Positions 1-9,163 of a stretch of 51,243 bases of DNA are shown one piece after another (position 1 is the stretch's first letter; every line of letters starts with the position of its first letter). The stretch is from NCBI GenBank assembly GCA_003645255.1, contig QNES01000008.1, positions 1 to 51,243 of the forward strand, in the 5' to 3' direction. The notes below the pieces were generated by a model. That model made no database searches, had not been told where the DNA came from, and was given only the letters and a program-made list of their open reading frames with translations. The stretch is from Gammaproteobacteria bacterium. Its GTDB lineage: Bacteria > Pseudomonadota > Gammaproteobacteria > Beggiatoales > Beggiatoaceae. The position numbers and the translations under genes were made by a program.

Positions 1-1
1 A

Positions 2-148
2 GAAATAGATAAACGCCCTATTCTGAAAAATCAGTTTCAATTAAAAAGCAAACTGCAAATGTACTATTTCAATTTGATGATAAAAGTGCCTTGGAAATTC
101 AGGGTTAAATGTATGGATATTCTGAGGAAGCTATTGATTTCGTATTAA
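2..148 (+). CDS. 3' end of an unidentified CDS (5' truncated by window edge)
   Basis: Frame 2 is open from the window edge to a TAA at 146-148, giving about 48 residues with no internal stop. The tail is basic and aromatic (PWKFRVKCMDILRKLL) and has no recognisable domain. It lies on the same strand as the glycan genes downstream, so it may be the end of another glycan gene, but that is only context. An open stretch of this size in AT-rich DNA could also arise by chance. Confidence 0.35.
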   Translation, partial: EIDKRPILKNQFQLKSKLQMYYFNLMIKVPWKFRVKCMDILRKLLISY

Positions 149-233
149 CCAATGAACATATTAACAATTCAAACAACAATTAAAGATTTATTAACTAAGT
201 TAATCATGTAATTTGTATAATAAATCTTTTTTT

Positions 234-434
234 ATGATAGGTAGAATAAGAGCTCTATTTTGGGGAATGTTTTTTAAATACCTTGGAAAGGGTACCACGA
301 TTGCTCATTCATTTATAGGCTCTTTACCACACCTCATATCTATAGGTAATAATACTACTATAGGAATCAGATGTATTTTTGGTGCTCATGGTAATGGTAG
401 TATTGAAATTGGTAATAATGTTGCGATAGCATAG
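234..434 (+). pseudogene. N-terminal fragment of a hexapeptide-repeat acyltransferase
   Basis: The fragment of about 66 residues carries left-handed beta-helix hexapeptide repeats (ISIGNNTTIG, then GNGSIEIGNNVAIA). This is the pattern of sugar O-acetyltransferases, which are usually 180-220 residues. The frame stops abruptly at TAG (432-434) in the middle of a repeat, and no continuation is visible in the other frames, so I read it as a truncated gene. An upstream TTG at 213 is in frame, but the ATG at 234 is the likelier original start. Intact relatives acetylate surface polysaccharides, which fits the cluster that follows. Confidence 0.6.
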
Positions 435-797
435 GTGTTCGGGATAATTTGTAAGAAGTTGAAAAAGAAGGTGATTTTCTGATAAAATAATTAATATTAA
501 AAAATAAACATATCGAAAAATCACCATGAATGAGCTTAACACACTAGAAAAACTTAAACGTAGCATCAGCATTAGAAAATGAGTGTTCTACTCTTTATAC
601 AGAAGATTTACAACATAATCAATTAATTGAAAATAAATTAAGGGTAAAGCGGCTATAATTATGCTTAATCTTGTTTGAGTATCTAAATCTTTACGTCTTG
701 TCAATTTATGGAATATTTCCTTAGTGATTTTGTGGAAATTTATATTTTATCATAAAAAATTAGTCAAGAAACTGGAAAATGAAGGGTGCCACTTATA
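435..797. other. Gene-poor AT-rich spacer with gene debris
   Basis: This spacer separates the acyltransferase fragment from the first glycan gene. Apart from the PIN remnant inside it, I see no intact gene. The sequence directly after the acyltransferase stop (GTGTTCGGGATAATTTG) marks a sharp change in content and could be the end of a mobile element, but I cannot find a matching inverted end. The last 130 bases before the SGNH gene are AT-rich and could hold a promoter; no clear -35/-10 pair stands out. Confidence 0.4.
551..658 (+). pseudogene. C-terminal remnant of a PIN-domain (VapC-like) toxin
   Basis: Reading from 551 gives NLNVASALENECSTLYTEDL followed by QHNQLIENKLRV, ending at TAA 656-658. 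The block VASALE..C..LYTEDLQH is typical of the last strand and helix of PIN-domain ribonucleases, where the acidic residues belong to the metal site. There is an in-frame stop just upstream (TAG 545-547), and the N-terminal two thirds of the domain are missing. The usual C-terminal INPF is replaced by VKRL. I infer a dead fragment of a VapBC-type toxin. Confidence 0.5.
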
Positions 798-2135
798 ATG
801 AAGATATCAAAATATTTTTATATCATTTCGATTAATATTTTATTAACAATAGTATTATTTATAATTGTTGATTTATGTTCTAATCTATTTCATGATGTTA
901 AAATCAGCTATATTTTAGAAAAAATAGAAATACGACAAAATTACCTAATCTCATTAGAAAAACAGTCAGGTAAAGTTAATAAAATTTTTTCAGGAATTGC
1001 ATTGCATCCTTACTTTGGTTGGATAAATGTGCCTAACAAAAAATTTAATGAAATAGATACTGTATTGAATAGGATTGATCCATATCATAATACGTATTCT
1101 ACAAACAACTGGGGGTTTCCAAGTTCATTTGATTATCCATATATAAGACAACCTGATGATTTTTTAGTGTTTATTTTGGGCGGGAGTGTTGCAGCCTATT
1201 TCGGTATTGTAGAAGGCAGTCATTTTGTAAAAAAATTAAAGGAGATTGGAATAAAAAAATCAATTAAATTAATAAATCTTGCTTCCTTTGGTTATAAACA
1301 ACCACAACAACTTAATGTATTTTTACATGCCATTGTTTCAGGAATGAAACCAGATTTGGTAATAAACATTGATGGGTTTAACGAAATTGGGCTAGGTTAT
1401 TCTAATAAAGTCCATTATTCAATGAATCCAGTCTATCCATCAGGACATCATTGGTTTTCAAATATTTTTGAATTATCAAATGAATTGGGTTCAAGAAAAG
1501 ATATTGTAAAATTATTAGCAAACAAATATTCATTAAATGAAATGGAATTAAGGCTGTATAAGTATCTGACAAAATTCTCGGGTTCAAATATAGTAAGGAT
1601 TGTATTGCTAACCATTTATGATTATATGAAAGTTCAAGAAGCTAAAATTGAAGAAAGTATATCAATAAAAGCTTCAAGTTCGTCAAATATAACTAAAAAT
1701 TTTTACAGTTCTGTGTATCAATCTGATACGAATTTTCATAGTTCTTGTGAGTATTTGGTATCTATATGGAGAAATAGTGTCAATCTTATTGATAATGTAT
1801 GTGATAAAATGGGATGTTTTTTTGTTGAGGTTGCACAACCAACTTTCTCTTACAAATATAGCAAAGATGTTTTAACAGCAAATGAAAAAAGCTCTTTTTC
1901 TCATGGAACTTGGGATCAAGGAATAAAATCTTGTTATGGTATTCTTGAAAAAGATATAGGTATTATGAAAACAAAAGGCTTAAATACATTAAATTTGATA
2001 AGAGTATTCAAATCAATAAACAGTGATATATTTGTAGATCAAGTTCATTTTAATAAAAAGGGATATGATATTTTTTCAAATAAGATAATAGATTATCTTT
2101 CCTTGAGAATTGATCATATTAAGAACACTAAATAG
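798..2135 (+). CDS. Membrane-anchored SGNH/GDSL-type hydrolase-like protein
   Basis: The protein has about 445 residues. An N-terminal membrane anchor (residues about 7-27) precedes an extracytoplasmic domain with SGNH-hydrolase blocks: GGS with the putative nucleophile at about Ser130, GFNE as block III (about 193-196), and DQVHFNKKGYD near the C-terminus as the catalytic Asp-x-x-His. Family members are esterases or O-acetyltransferase partners that act on glycans, so a role in acylating or deacylating a surface polysaccharide is inferred. I chose the ATG at 798; a GTG at 786 is in frame, but the GAAGG at 781-785 is too close to serve it. The gene is the first of an AT-rich same-strand run, and a second SGNH gene lies two genes on. 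The substrate is unknown. Confidence 0.7.
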   Translation: MKISKYFYIISINILLTIVLFIIVDLCSNLFHDVKISYILEKIEIRQNYLISLEKQSGKVNKIFSGIALHPYFGWINVPNKKFNEIDTVLNRIDPYHNTYSTNNWGFPSSFDYPYIRQPDDFLVFILGGSVAAYFGIVEGSHFVKKLKEIGIKKSIKLINLASFGYKQPQQLNVFLHAIVSGMKPDLVINIDGFNEIGLGYSNKVHYSMNPVYPSGHHWFSNIFELSNELGSRKDIVKLLANKYSLNEMELRLYKYLTKFSGSNIVRIVLLTIYDYMKVQEAKIEESISIKASSSSNITKNFYSSVYQSDTNFHSSCEYLVSIWRNSVNLIDNVCDKMGCFFVEVAQPTFSYKYSKDVLTANEKSSFSHGTWDQGIKSCYGILEKDIGIMKTKGLNTLNLIRVFKSINSDIFVDQVHFNKKGYDIFSNKIIDYLSLRIDHIKNTK

Positions 2136-2149
2136 CTGTAGTAAAATCT

Positions 2150-3184
2150 ATGAAAAGTATTATTCCACAAATCTCAATTATAATTGTAAATTGGAATGGG
2201 AAAAAATGGATCAAAGACTGTTTTGATTCGATATTACTCCAAACCTTTAAAGACTTTGAAATAATCTTTGTTGATAATGCTTCAACAGATGATAGCATTG
2301 AATTTGTTAAGGCTAATTATCCAAATGTAATTATTGTGTCTAACTCAAGCAATTTAGGGTTTGCAGGCGGAAATAATGCTGGCTATAAAGTTGCTAAAGG
2401 TGAGTATATATTTCTCCTGAATACTGATACAAAATTAGAACCAAATGTTTTAGAACTAACACTAGAAGCTTTCGATAAATTACCAAAAGTTGCTGCTGTA
2501 CAGCCTAAACTTGTGTTAATGAAAGAGCCGGATTTAATGGATTCATGTGGTTCCTTTTGGACAGATACAACAATATTATATCATTATGGATTAGCAAAGA
2601 ATGTACATTTAGAAAAATACAATGTGCCATTGTATGTTTTTTCCAATAAAGGTGCAGCAATAATGCTACGTAAAAATATCATAGATGAAATTGGTTTGTT
2701 TGATGATGAGCAGTGGTGTTATTATGAGGAGAGTGATTTATGTCACCGTATTTGGATTTATGGGTATGAGTGTCTTTATTACCCGAAATCAACTGTTTTA
2801 CATGCAGTTGGAGGTACATCAACTCAATTTGATAACTCATTCGTACAATTTCACAGTTTTAAAAACAAGCTCCATAGCTATTTAAGCAACTTTGAGTTAC
2901 TAACATTGTTAAAAGTTGTTCCAATGCACTTATTGGTGGTGATGGTTTCATGTATGATATGGATTGCTTCTGGAAAGATCAGTTTGGCTTTTGCAGTTTT
3001 GAAATCTATAGTATGGAATATAAAAAATGCTAGGGGTATATTAAAAAGACGAAAGCAGATACAATCAATTCGTAAATGTAGTGATTCGGAGGTTTTTGTC
3101 AAAACTAAAAGGAATCCTAAACTAGCTTATTACCGTTTAATGATGTCTGGTTATGAGGGGCTTAAAAAGTATGAGGATGAGTGA
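2150..3184 (+). CDS. Family 2 glycosyltransferase (rhamnosyltransferase-like)
   Basis: The 344-residue protein opens with IIIVNWNGKKWI, followed by VDNASTDDS (nucleotide-sugar binding) and LNTDTKLEP, which holds the DxD-type metal motif near residues 95-103. The order and wording are typical of the GT2 subgroup around the rhamnosyltransferase WbbL. A hydrophobic stretch near residues 245-280 suggests that the C-terminal part rests on the inner membrane. It should transfer a sugar from a nucleotide donor to a lipid-linked glycan on the cytoplasmic side; the sugar cannot be read from sequence. Its stop overlaps the next start as GTGA, which suggests translational coupling. Confidence 0.87.
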   Translation: MKSIIPQISIIIVNWNGKKWIKDCFDSILLQTFKDFEIIFVDNASTDDSIEFVKANYPNVIIVSNSSNLGFAGGNNAGYKVAKGEYIFLLNTDTKLEPNVLELTLEAFDKLPKVAAVQPKLVLMKEPDLMDSCGSFWTDTTILYHYGLAKNVHLEKYNVPLYVFSNKGAAIMLRKNIIDEIGLFDDEQWCYYEESDLCHRIWIYGYECLYYPKSTVLHAVGGTSTQFDNSFVQFHSFKNKLHSYLSNFELLTLLKVVPMHLLVVMVSCMIWIASGKISLAFAVLKSIVWNIKNARGILKRRKQIQSIRKCSDSEVFVKTKRNPKLAYYRLMMSGYEGLKKYEDE

Positions 3185-4500
3185 TTATTATGGATTCAAA
3201 TGTTATTAGATTAATAGGTATAGACATTGAAAGAGCGATAGTACTTCTTTTTTTCGCTTTTGTTGTTTTTATTTTGCTTAAAATCTTTGGTACGATTTAT
3301 AAGAAAAGAAAATATCGTTGGTTTGCAGCTCCTTTTTTATTACTGTTCCTTCTTTTGTCATTTTCTGAGATAGTAACGAGGAGTTTTTTTTATTTAAAAT
3401 ATGATGAACTGGGGATGTTGATTTATCCCTTACGAGCATATACAGAAAATAATCTACGATTAATTTGGACTCCACCGCATAAGTTGGAAAAGAATGGTTT
3501 GGTAGAAACTTCAGGCGATTCGTATGTAAGATTTATGACAGGGCTGAACTATGTTAAAGCCTTTCAAAATTCTAACAGATTTCGTTTTAAACCACCTATT
3601 TCTAAACAGGATGGAATTAATATTTACTGTCTTGGTGGTTCAAGTACATGGGGACCAGTTTCTGATGGAAAAACTTACCCAGATATTTTGCAAGTTTTAT
3701 TGAACAATGAAAAACACATAGTTAATGTTTGGAACTTGGGAAAACCTGCACATTCGTCTCCTCTATTTATACAAAACCTTCAACAAAGTGGGTTGCTATC
3801 TGAGCAAAAACCGGATATTATTATTTTATATATAGGGCATAACGATTCTCATGAGATACTTTTAATGCATGAATCCTATAGTAAAACTAAAAGGGAAGTA
3901 TTTTTGTCAGTTAACAAATATCCTATTGTAAAATACTCTTTTTTAGCAAGGGCAATATGGTTGGTTTCTTTACAGGAAAAACTCAAAGATATTGAGAAAA
4001 GTGTTCTTTCCAAAAAATGGAATCACGAAGAGATAGAAAAAGAAAAAGGAATTCCTACTCATCTTGCTTTGCAAGAGAACCTTCAAAATAAGCTCGTTGA
4101 GTTAATAAATTTTTCTAAAGAGATTAATCCTGACATAAAAATTGTTTTAGTGCCGGAATATTCTCAATACATTATGCCGATTACAAAATTCAAGAAAAGT
4201 TATGATTTTTTAGAGTTAAAAAGCATAATTGATAAACAGGAAAGAATAGAGGCGTACAAGATCATTAATTTTGCGTTTTGGGCAAAAGAAAAAATAATGC
4301 AAGATATTGCTGCAAAAAATAGCAATGTTTTTTATTTGGGTAATGAGTTTTTTGATGTATATGCCCCATCGAGTTTGTTATCTGATGAGGTTCATTTAAC
4401 TGAATTTGGAGATGATATTTTGGCAAGAAATATTGTTCAATTTCTTAACATGAAAGGGATCATTGGTTCTCCTTCTAAAGGTAGTATCATATTAAAATGA
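3181..4500 (+). CDS. Membrane-anchored SGNH hydrolase family protein
   Basis: Two hydrophobic segments (about residues 18-37 and 48-66) precede an SGNH domain. Block I is LGGSSTWGP with the nucleophile at about Ser154-155, block III is GHNDSHE with the conserved G-x-N-D, and block V is DEVHLTEFGDD with the catalytic Asp and His. All four blocks look intact, so an active esterase is likely. It resembles alginate/cellulose O-acetylation partners in layout, but the exact subfamily is not clear. The start is taken as the GTG that overlaps the previous stop; an ATG nine bases on (3190) is the alternative. It overlaps the next gene as ATGA. Confidence 0.78.
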   Translation: MIIMDSNVIRLIGIDIERAIVLLFFAFVVFILLKIFGTIYKKRKYRWFAAPFLLLFLLLSFSEIVTRSFFYLKYDELGMLIYPLRAYTENNLRLIWTPPHKLEKNGLVETSGDSYVRFMTGLNYVKAFQNSNRFRFKPPISKQDGINIYCLGGSSTWGPVSDGKTYPDILQVLLNNEKHIVNVWNLGKPAHSSPLFIQNLQQSGLLSEQKPDIIILYIGHNDSHEILLMHESYSKTKREVFLSVNKYPIVKYSFLARAIWLVSLQEKLKDIEKSVLSKKWNHEEIEKEKGIPTHLALQENLQNKLVELINFSKEINPDIKIVLVPEYSQYIMPITKFKKSYDFLELKSIIDKQERIEAYKIINFAFWAKEKIMQDIAAKNSNVFYLGNEFFDVYAPSSLLSDEVHLTEFGDDILARNIVQFLNMKGIIGSPSKGSIILK

Positions 4501-5162
4501 TTAACAATTATCAAGATTATTTTAAAGAACACTATAATTGTAATTTTAGTATTCAAGATACTAATTTACAAATGAATTTCTTGTATTCACAACTCCAATA
4601 TTCGCTGGGGTTAGTTAATAAACCATTAACAAACCAAAAAGTTTTAGAAGTTGGTTCAGGTATGGGAGCTTTAGCAAAATTGATTCTTCAACATGATGTT
4701 AGTAAATATATTGGATTAGAATTAGATAAAGACATCGTTGACTTTTGCAATCAGAATATCTCAAATAATTTTATTAATCTTTCTTTAACAGAGTATATTC
4801 TGAGCGGTAAAGAGAAATTTGATTTGATTTTTGCTTTTGAAGTTCTTGAGCATTTTGAAAACCCATTAGAAGAAATAACTAACATTTATAATTTGTTGAA
4901 TGATAAAGGCATTTTTATTGGTACTTCTCCATACCCGTTTAAGAAAAATGTTCTTGCAGACGAAACACATTTGTATGTTCTTCATCCATTGAATTGGAAA
5001 CGCTTGTTTGAAATGTCAGGGTTTTCTGAGGTTAAAATATATCCTATGACATCTCTACCATATATTTGGAGGATAAATAAAAAATTTAATATTATTTTTC
5101 CTTTTTATTTTCCAGTGAAGCACTTTATTTCTACAACGTTGATTGTTGCCAATAGGGATTAA
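4497..5162 (+). CDS. Class I SAM-dependent methyltransferase
   Basis: The 221-residue protein has the Rossmann methyltransferase pattern: VLEVGSGMGALAK (motif I, residues about 49-61), an acidic residue in LELDKD that would bind the ribose of SAM, and FAFEVLEHFENP (motif IV). This matches the UbiG/Methyltransf_11-12 group. In a glycan operon it probably methylates a sugar or a lipid-linked precursor; that is inference from neighbours. It starts inside the previous gene's stop (ATGA), consistent with one transcript and coupled translation. Confidence 0.82.
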   Translation: MINNYQDYFKEHYNCNFSIQDTNLQMNFLYSQLQYSLGLVNKPLTNQKVLEVGSGMGALAKLILQHDVSKYIGLELDKDIVDFCNQNISNNFINLSLTEYILSGKEKFDLIFAFEVLEHFENPLEEITNIYNLLNDKGIFIGTSPYPFKKNVLADETHLYVLHPLNWKRLFEMSGFSEVKIYPMTSLPYIWRINKKFNIIFPFYFPVKHFISTTLIVANRD

Positions 5163-5166
5163 ATTT

Positions 5167-6189
5167 ATGGTCAAGCTAATTAATAATTACAAACATAAAT
5201 ATTATTTGTATTTTCAATTTTTCTTGCGATATCCTAGCTATAAGAAATATAAAAATGTTATAGTTAGTCTTTATGAGCAACATACAAATAAATCCAAATT
5301 AATAAGTATGCCTTGGATTATCTCTATTGATCCATGTAATAAATGTAATTTGGCTTGTCCATTGTGTGCAACAGGCAGTGGAAATTCTTCAGCAAAGAAA
5401 AAGCATTTATCTTTTGAAAAATTTAGGGAATACTTTGATCAAATAAAAAATTATATATTTTTCGTTCGCTTATATAATTGGGGAGAACCGTTTTTCAATA
5501 AAGACATTCTAAAAATGATCGAATATTCACATAAAAACAACGTGGGTGTTGTAGTGAATTCCAATTTCACTGTTGTCAGTAAGGATATTATTGAACAAAT
5601 TGTTATACAAAAACTGGATTATCTGATTTTGTCAATTGATGGAGTTACTCAGGAAAAATATGGTGTTTACAGAAAGAAAGGGATAATTAGTAAAGTATTT
5701 GAAAACTTAGAATATTTGGTTGCCATGAAAGTTAAACATCAATCAAAATATCCTATTATTCAATGGCAATTTTTGCAAAATGGTTCTAATAAATCTGAGT
5801 TGAAATTAGCTTATGAGAAATCAAAAGAGTTGGGAATTAATGTATTTTCGGTGTATTCTCTTAGTCCCTTTACTATAATTAACCAAAAAGTAAATGAGAA
5901 AATATACGATGAACTTGGGATTGATCCAAATCAAAAGGTTTCTTCTATTTCAAACAAGAAATGTCATTTTCTCTGGAATTCTCTTAACATAAAACCTACT
6001 GGACTGGTTGATCCATGTTGTGCTATATACAATGATGATGATAGTTTTGGAGATTTAAACCAGCATAACATTTTTGAAATTTGGAATAATGAAAAATATC
6101 TAAGAGGTAGAAATTTATTTCTAACTAAAATCAAACAAGATAATCAAGCGGTGATTTGTGATCGTTGCGATTTGTTTACAAAATCCTAA
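5167..6189 (+). CDS. Radical SAM protein with SPASM-type C-terminal domain
   Basis: The protein has about 340 residues. The radical SAM cluster motif CxxxCxxC is CNLACPLC (Cys60, Cys64, Cys67), and an extra Cys lies just before it (Cys57). NWGEP a little later and DGVTQEKYG fit the radical SAM barrel. The C-terminal part has the SPASM layout of spaced cysteines (KCHFLW, then DPCCAIYN, then CDRCDLF), which binds auxiliary 4Fe-4S clusters. The best start is the ATG at 5167, five bases after the methyltransferase stop; a TTG at 5143 is in frame but overlaps. SPASM enzymes often modify peptides, and some act on sugars or cyclitols. No precursor peptide is visible here, so a glycan substrate is likelier. 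Confidence 0.82.
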   Translation: MVKLINNYKHKYYLYFQFFLRYPSYKKYKNVIVSLYEQHTNKSKLISMPWIISIDPCNKCNLACPLCATGSGNSSAKKKHLSFEKFREYFDQIKNYIFFVRLYNWGEPFFNKDILKMIEYSHKNNVGVVVNSNFTVVSKDIIEQIVIQKLDYLILSIDGVTQEKYGVYRKKGIISKVFENLEYLVAMKVKHQSKYPIIQWQFLQNGSNKSELKLAYEKSKELGINVFSVYSLSPFTIINQKVNEKIYDELGIDPNQKVSSISNKKCHFLWNSLNIKPTGLVDPCCAIYNDDDSFGDLNQHNIFEIWNNEKYLRGRNLFLTKIKQDNQAVICDRCDLFTKS

Positions 6190-6231
6190 TACAATTCTTT
6201 CTAAAACAGGGGATTAGGAAAAAAGATAAAT

Positions 6232-6531
6232 ATGAAATATGATGAAGATAATGATCTGGTGCTTAACAGTGGAGAAATTCCATTGCGTAGTGACGTAAGT
6301 TATAAAAAGATAATAAAAATATGTCAATCTTTGGAATTAATGATATGCAATGAATCCTTCAATAGCTTCCGCTTATATACACCGTTAGTGTTATTAAGCA
6401 GGTTAATAGGTGATAAAGCATTTCCCTTTTTTAATCCATTTCTAGCTGGCTTAATTTATTCAGAAAGTCTTTTCAAATCCATTTTGAAAAACCAGTTTGA
6501 AATATATTTGATTAGTGTAATAAAAAAATAA
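6232..6531 (+). CDS. Small unrecognised protein in the glycan operon
   Basis: The 99-residue protein is not recognised. It is acidic at the N-terminus and hydrophobic and basic from about residue 55 on (LLSRLIGDKAFPFFNPFLAG). The C-terminal half resembles the loose tail seen in some class I methyltransferases, so it may be a fragment of a once longer enzyme, but no SAM-binding motif is present. Its stop overlaps the next start as TAATG, suggesting coupled translation with the large membrane protein. AT content matches its neighbours. Confidence 0.5.
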   Translation: MKYDEDNDLVLNSGEIPLRSDVSYKKIIKICQSLELMICNESFNSFRLYTPLVLLSRLIGDKAFPFFNPFLAGLIYSESLFKSILKNQFEIYLISVIKK

Positions 6532-9143
6532 TGAATAAAGATACTAAATTTTGGATAATACTGAACATATTATTTACCATCATACTTTTTGTTATACCAT
6601 TTTTTTGGTTCAAAAACGGAGAAATGGATTTAGGAGGAGACTCTTCCCGTTTATATTTCCTTGATCCTATGGCATGGAATGAGAATATAGCCTATTATTT
6701 AAACAACTCTTTTGCCCCACTAGATGGATTTACCCCAAATTCAATGATAATTCCCTTCAACTGGTTTTTAACATTGATAAGCAGCTTAATTGGTAAAGGA
6801 GCGACTTTAAATAATTTTATTAATGGGCTACTTCTTTGTGGGATGTATATTTCGGTATATCTTTCCATCCAAGAACTTTTTAAAGGTTTAAAGATAAAAA
6901 TTACCAAAAATGAGATTATTTGTGCTTCCTTAGCGGGGCTATTTTATGCACTTTCTCCAATATTATTTTATGAATCATTTTATAAAACATTGTATTCTGT
7001 TTACGGGTATGCCATTTACCCTATTATGTTTTTTTTGTTTCTTCGCTTTGCCAATACTGAGAAATTTTTATATCTTGCAATAATATTACTGATAAGTTTT
7101 GTATTTTCTGTCAATTTCAGTTTATTTACTGTACCTTGGTTTGCCGCATTTTTTTTATTTATTATTCCATTTGTGATTATTTATCACTATCTACAAAATT
7201 CATTTAATAAAAAAATATTAGGTTACTACGGATTATTTATTTTTTTAGCTATATTGATACATATTTTTTCATTAATACCAGAAATTTATTATCTTTCAAC
7301 GCCTAAATTAGGCGTAGTCAATATTCTATCTGAAGAATCAAGTACAAATCGTGGGCTTGCTTATTTTCTTTCTGTTTCTCCTTATATCAAGTTGATTTAC
7401 AATTTAACGAATCAACCCCAATATCTTATTTCCAGTGGTTTCCATCCTCAAGCTCACCTTTATTGGGATTATGGAATACGTTTTCATTTCATATATTTTA
7501 TCTATCCCTTAATTATAACTGTAGGAATTTTACTGGTTTCTCAATTACGTAATAGTTTAGAAAAGAAAATTTATATACTATTAACTATTTTTTTTATTAT
7601 CTTCTTATTTTTGATGACAGCTAATATTGGAGGGTTATTTTGGTTGTATGAAAGTGCATTTTCAATTCCCGGATTTCAAATGTTTAGAAGCTTTTATACA
7701 AAATTCGCTGCTGTTTTTGTATTTATATATGCCCTTCTGTTTGGGATGTCTTTAAGACTTATTTTTAAGCATCTCAATGTTTCAAAGATAATTATAATTT
7801 TGTGTTTATCAACAATGATCTTATTCCAATCAATTCCTCTGCTGACAGGTAAGTTTATGAATGAAGTACCTCTTTGGCTATCAAAAGATGTACCTCTGCC
7901 TAATAAATTTAATGAGGAATATAAAAATCTGCTTAGTTCAGTCAAAGATGTTCAATTTGAAACAAGCTTTATGTCATTTCCCTTAACGAATGAGCAATAT
8001 AGTGTTATAGCGGGTGAATATGGGGGTGCGTATTTTGGACCAACACCTTTGGCTTTTCTTGCTGGGAAAAAAGATTATAACGGACTTGGTTCTTTTTTAA
8101 TGTTTAGAACTACCTTAATCAGAGCTATAAATGAGAAAAATTATAATTTATTCAATAATTTAATGGCTATATTGAATATTCGTTATTTTATTGTTAGTAC
8201 CGATAATAACTTCTATAACCGTTTTCCAAGTTATCCTTATTCTAGTGAGGTTAAAAAGTCATTTCCTGATACTCAATCAATGCAACGGTTTTTTTCTTAT
8301 GGAAAATATCAAAAATTAGTTGACAATAAAAGGTATGACATTTTTGTGTCTAAGCATCAAGAAAAAATATTACCTCCGCTGTATATTGCTGATGATATTA
8401 TTGTTAATAATTCTGTTAAAAAGATGCTTAACTCTCAAAGGGTTCTTCAAGATAAGACTAATATTGCATTTGTTCACCTCAAAAATGCTGATAGCACCTT
8501 GTCTAAAAAAATTAAACATAGTGATGCTAAAAATGCTACCATCGAATTTAAACGAATAAATCCAACAAAATACAGAGTTATTGTACATGGCGTAAAATCT
8601 GATGTTTTCCTATCATTTCTTGAGTCATTTTTACCACAATGGAAAGTATTTCCAATTAGTTATGATAGTTTGAATGGATATTATACGGATAAACCTTGGA
8701 ATCAAAAGTCCATACTCAACAAAATTAATAAGGCTGGCAGTGAAGAACTTGAAAGATATCATAACAAAGGTTTAATTAGTGCGAGAGGAAACGCTTTTAT
8801 TTCAAAGCAATACCGGCGAACTATTCAAAATAATAACCTTGATGATGGAAATATATTTACTACATTTAATGTCTTACCACTAGATGAAAAATATCATTTT
8901 CCGGTTAATAATTATGCTAATGGATGGCTCCTCGACTTGGATTATTTGACAAAGCATTACCCGGAATCAATTAGTAAGCGGGCTTCAGGTTTATATGATG
9001 TTAATTTAATAATAGAATTTGAGGCACAAAAAACCCTCTATTATTCAGCAATTATTAGTGGAATAACGGTATTAATACTATTAATATATGTGTTATGGCA
9101 TATTGATTTTAAATTATGGATAGTAAAATTTAGGCATTTTTGA
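6531..9143 (+). CDS. Large polytopic membrane protein, GT-C glycosyltransferase-like
   Basis: The 870-residue protein begins with a membrane helix (residues about 8-26) followed by a conserved-looking acidic loop, GEMDLGGDSSRLYFLDP (30-46), the place where GT-C enzymes carry their catalytic acidic residues. About a dozen more hydrophobic segments fill the region to residue 440, then comes a long soluble domain and a last membrane helix near 845-865. This layout is shared with AftD-like arabinofuranosyltransferases and YfhO-like proteins, which use lipid-phosphate sugars on the outer face of the membrane. I assign it to the GT-C-like group by topology and the acidic loop only. It ends overlapping the in-frame TTG of the following methyltransferase. 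Confidence 0.6.
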   Translation: MNKDTKFWIILNILFTIILFVIPFFWFKNGEMDLGGDSSRLYFLDPMAWNENIAYYLNNSFAPLDGFTPNSMIIPFNWFLTLISSLIGKGATLNNFINGLLLCGMYISVYLSIQELFKGLKIKITKNEIICASLAGLFYALSPILFYESFYKTLYSVYGYAIYPIMFFLFLRFANTEKFLYLAIILLISFVFSVNFSLFTVPWFAAFFLFIIPFVIIYHYLQNSFNKKILGYYGLFIFLAILIHIFSLIPEIYYLSTPKLGVVNILSEESSTNRGLAYFLSVSPYIKLIYNLTNQPQYLISSGFHPQAHLYWDYGIRFHFIYFIYPLIITVGILLVSQLRNSLEKKIYILLTIFFIIFLFLMTANIGGLFWLYESAFSIPGFQMFRSFYTKFAAVFVFIYALLFGMSLRLIFKHLNVSKIIIILCLSTMILFQSIPLLTGKFMNEVPLWLSKDVPLPNKFNEEYKNLLSSVKDVQFETSFMSFPLTNEQYSVIAGEYGGAYFGPTPLAFLAGKKDYNGLGSFLMFRTTLIRAINEKNYNLFNNLMAILNIRYFIVSTDNNFYNRFPSYPYSSEVKKSFPDTQSMQRFFSYGKYQKLVDNKRYDIFVSKHQEKILPPLYIADDIIVNNSVKKMLNSQRVLQDKTNIAFVHLKNADSTLSKKIKHSDAKNATIEFKRINPTKYRVIVHGVKSDVFLSFLESFLPQWKVFPISYDSLNGYYTDKPWNQKSILNKINKAGSEELERYHNKGLISARGNAFISKQYRRTIQNNNLDDGNIFTTFNVLPLDEKYHFPVNNYANGWLLDLDYLTKHYPESISKRASGLYDVNLIIEFEAQKTLYYSAIISGITVLILLIYVLWHIDFKLWIVKFRHF

Positions 9144-9163
9144 GAGGGAATGGATGGCTTGTT

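Noticed and set aside
435-530. Insertion sequence end after the acyltransferase fragment
   Set aside because: The sequence changes sharply at GTGTTCGGG, but I could not find a matching inverted end or a transposase.
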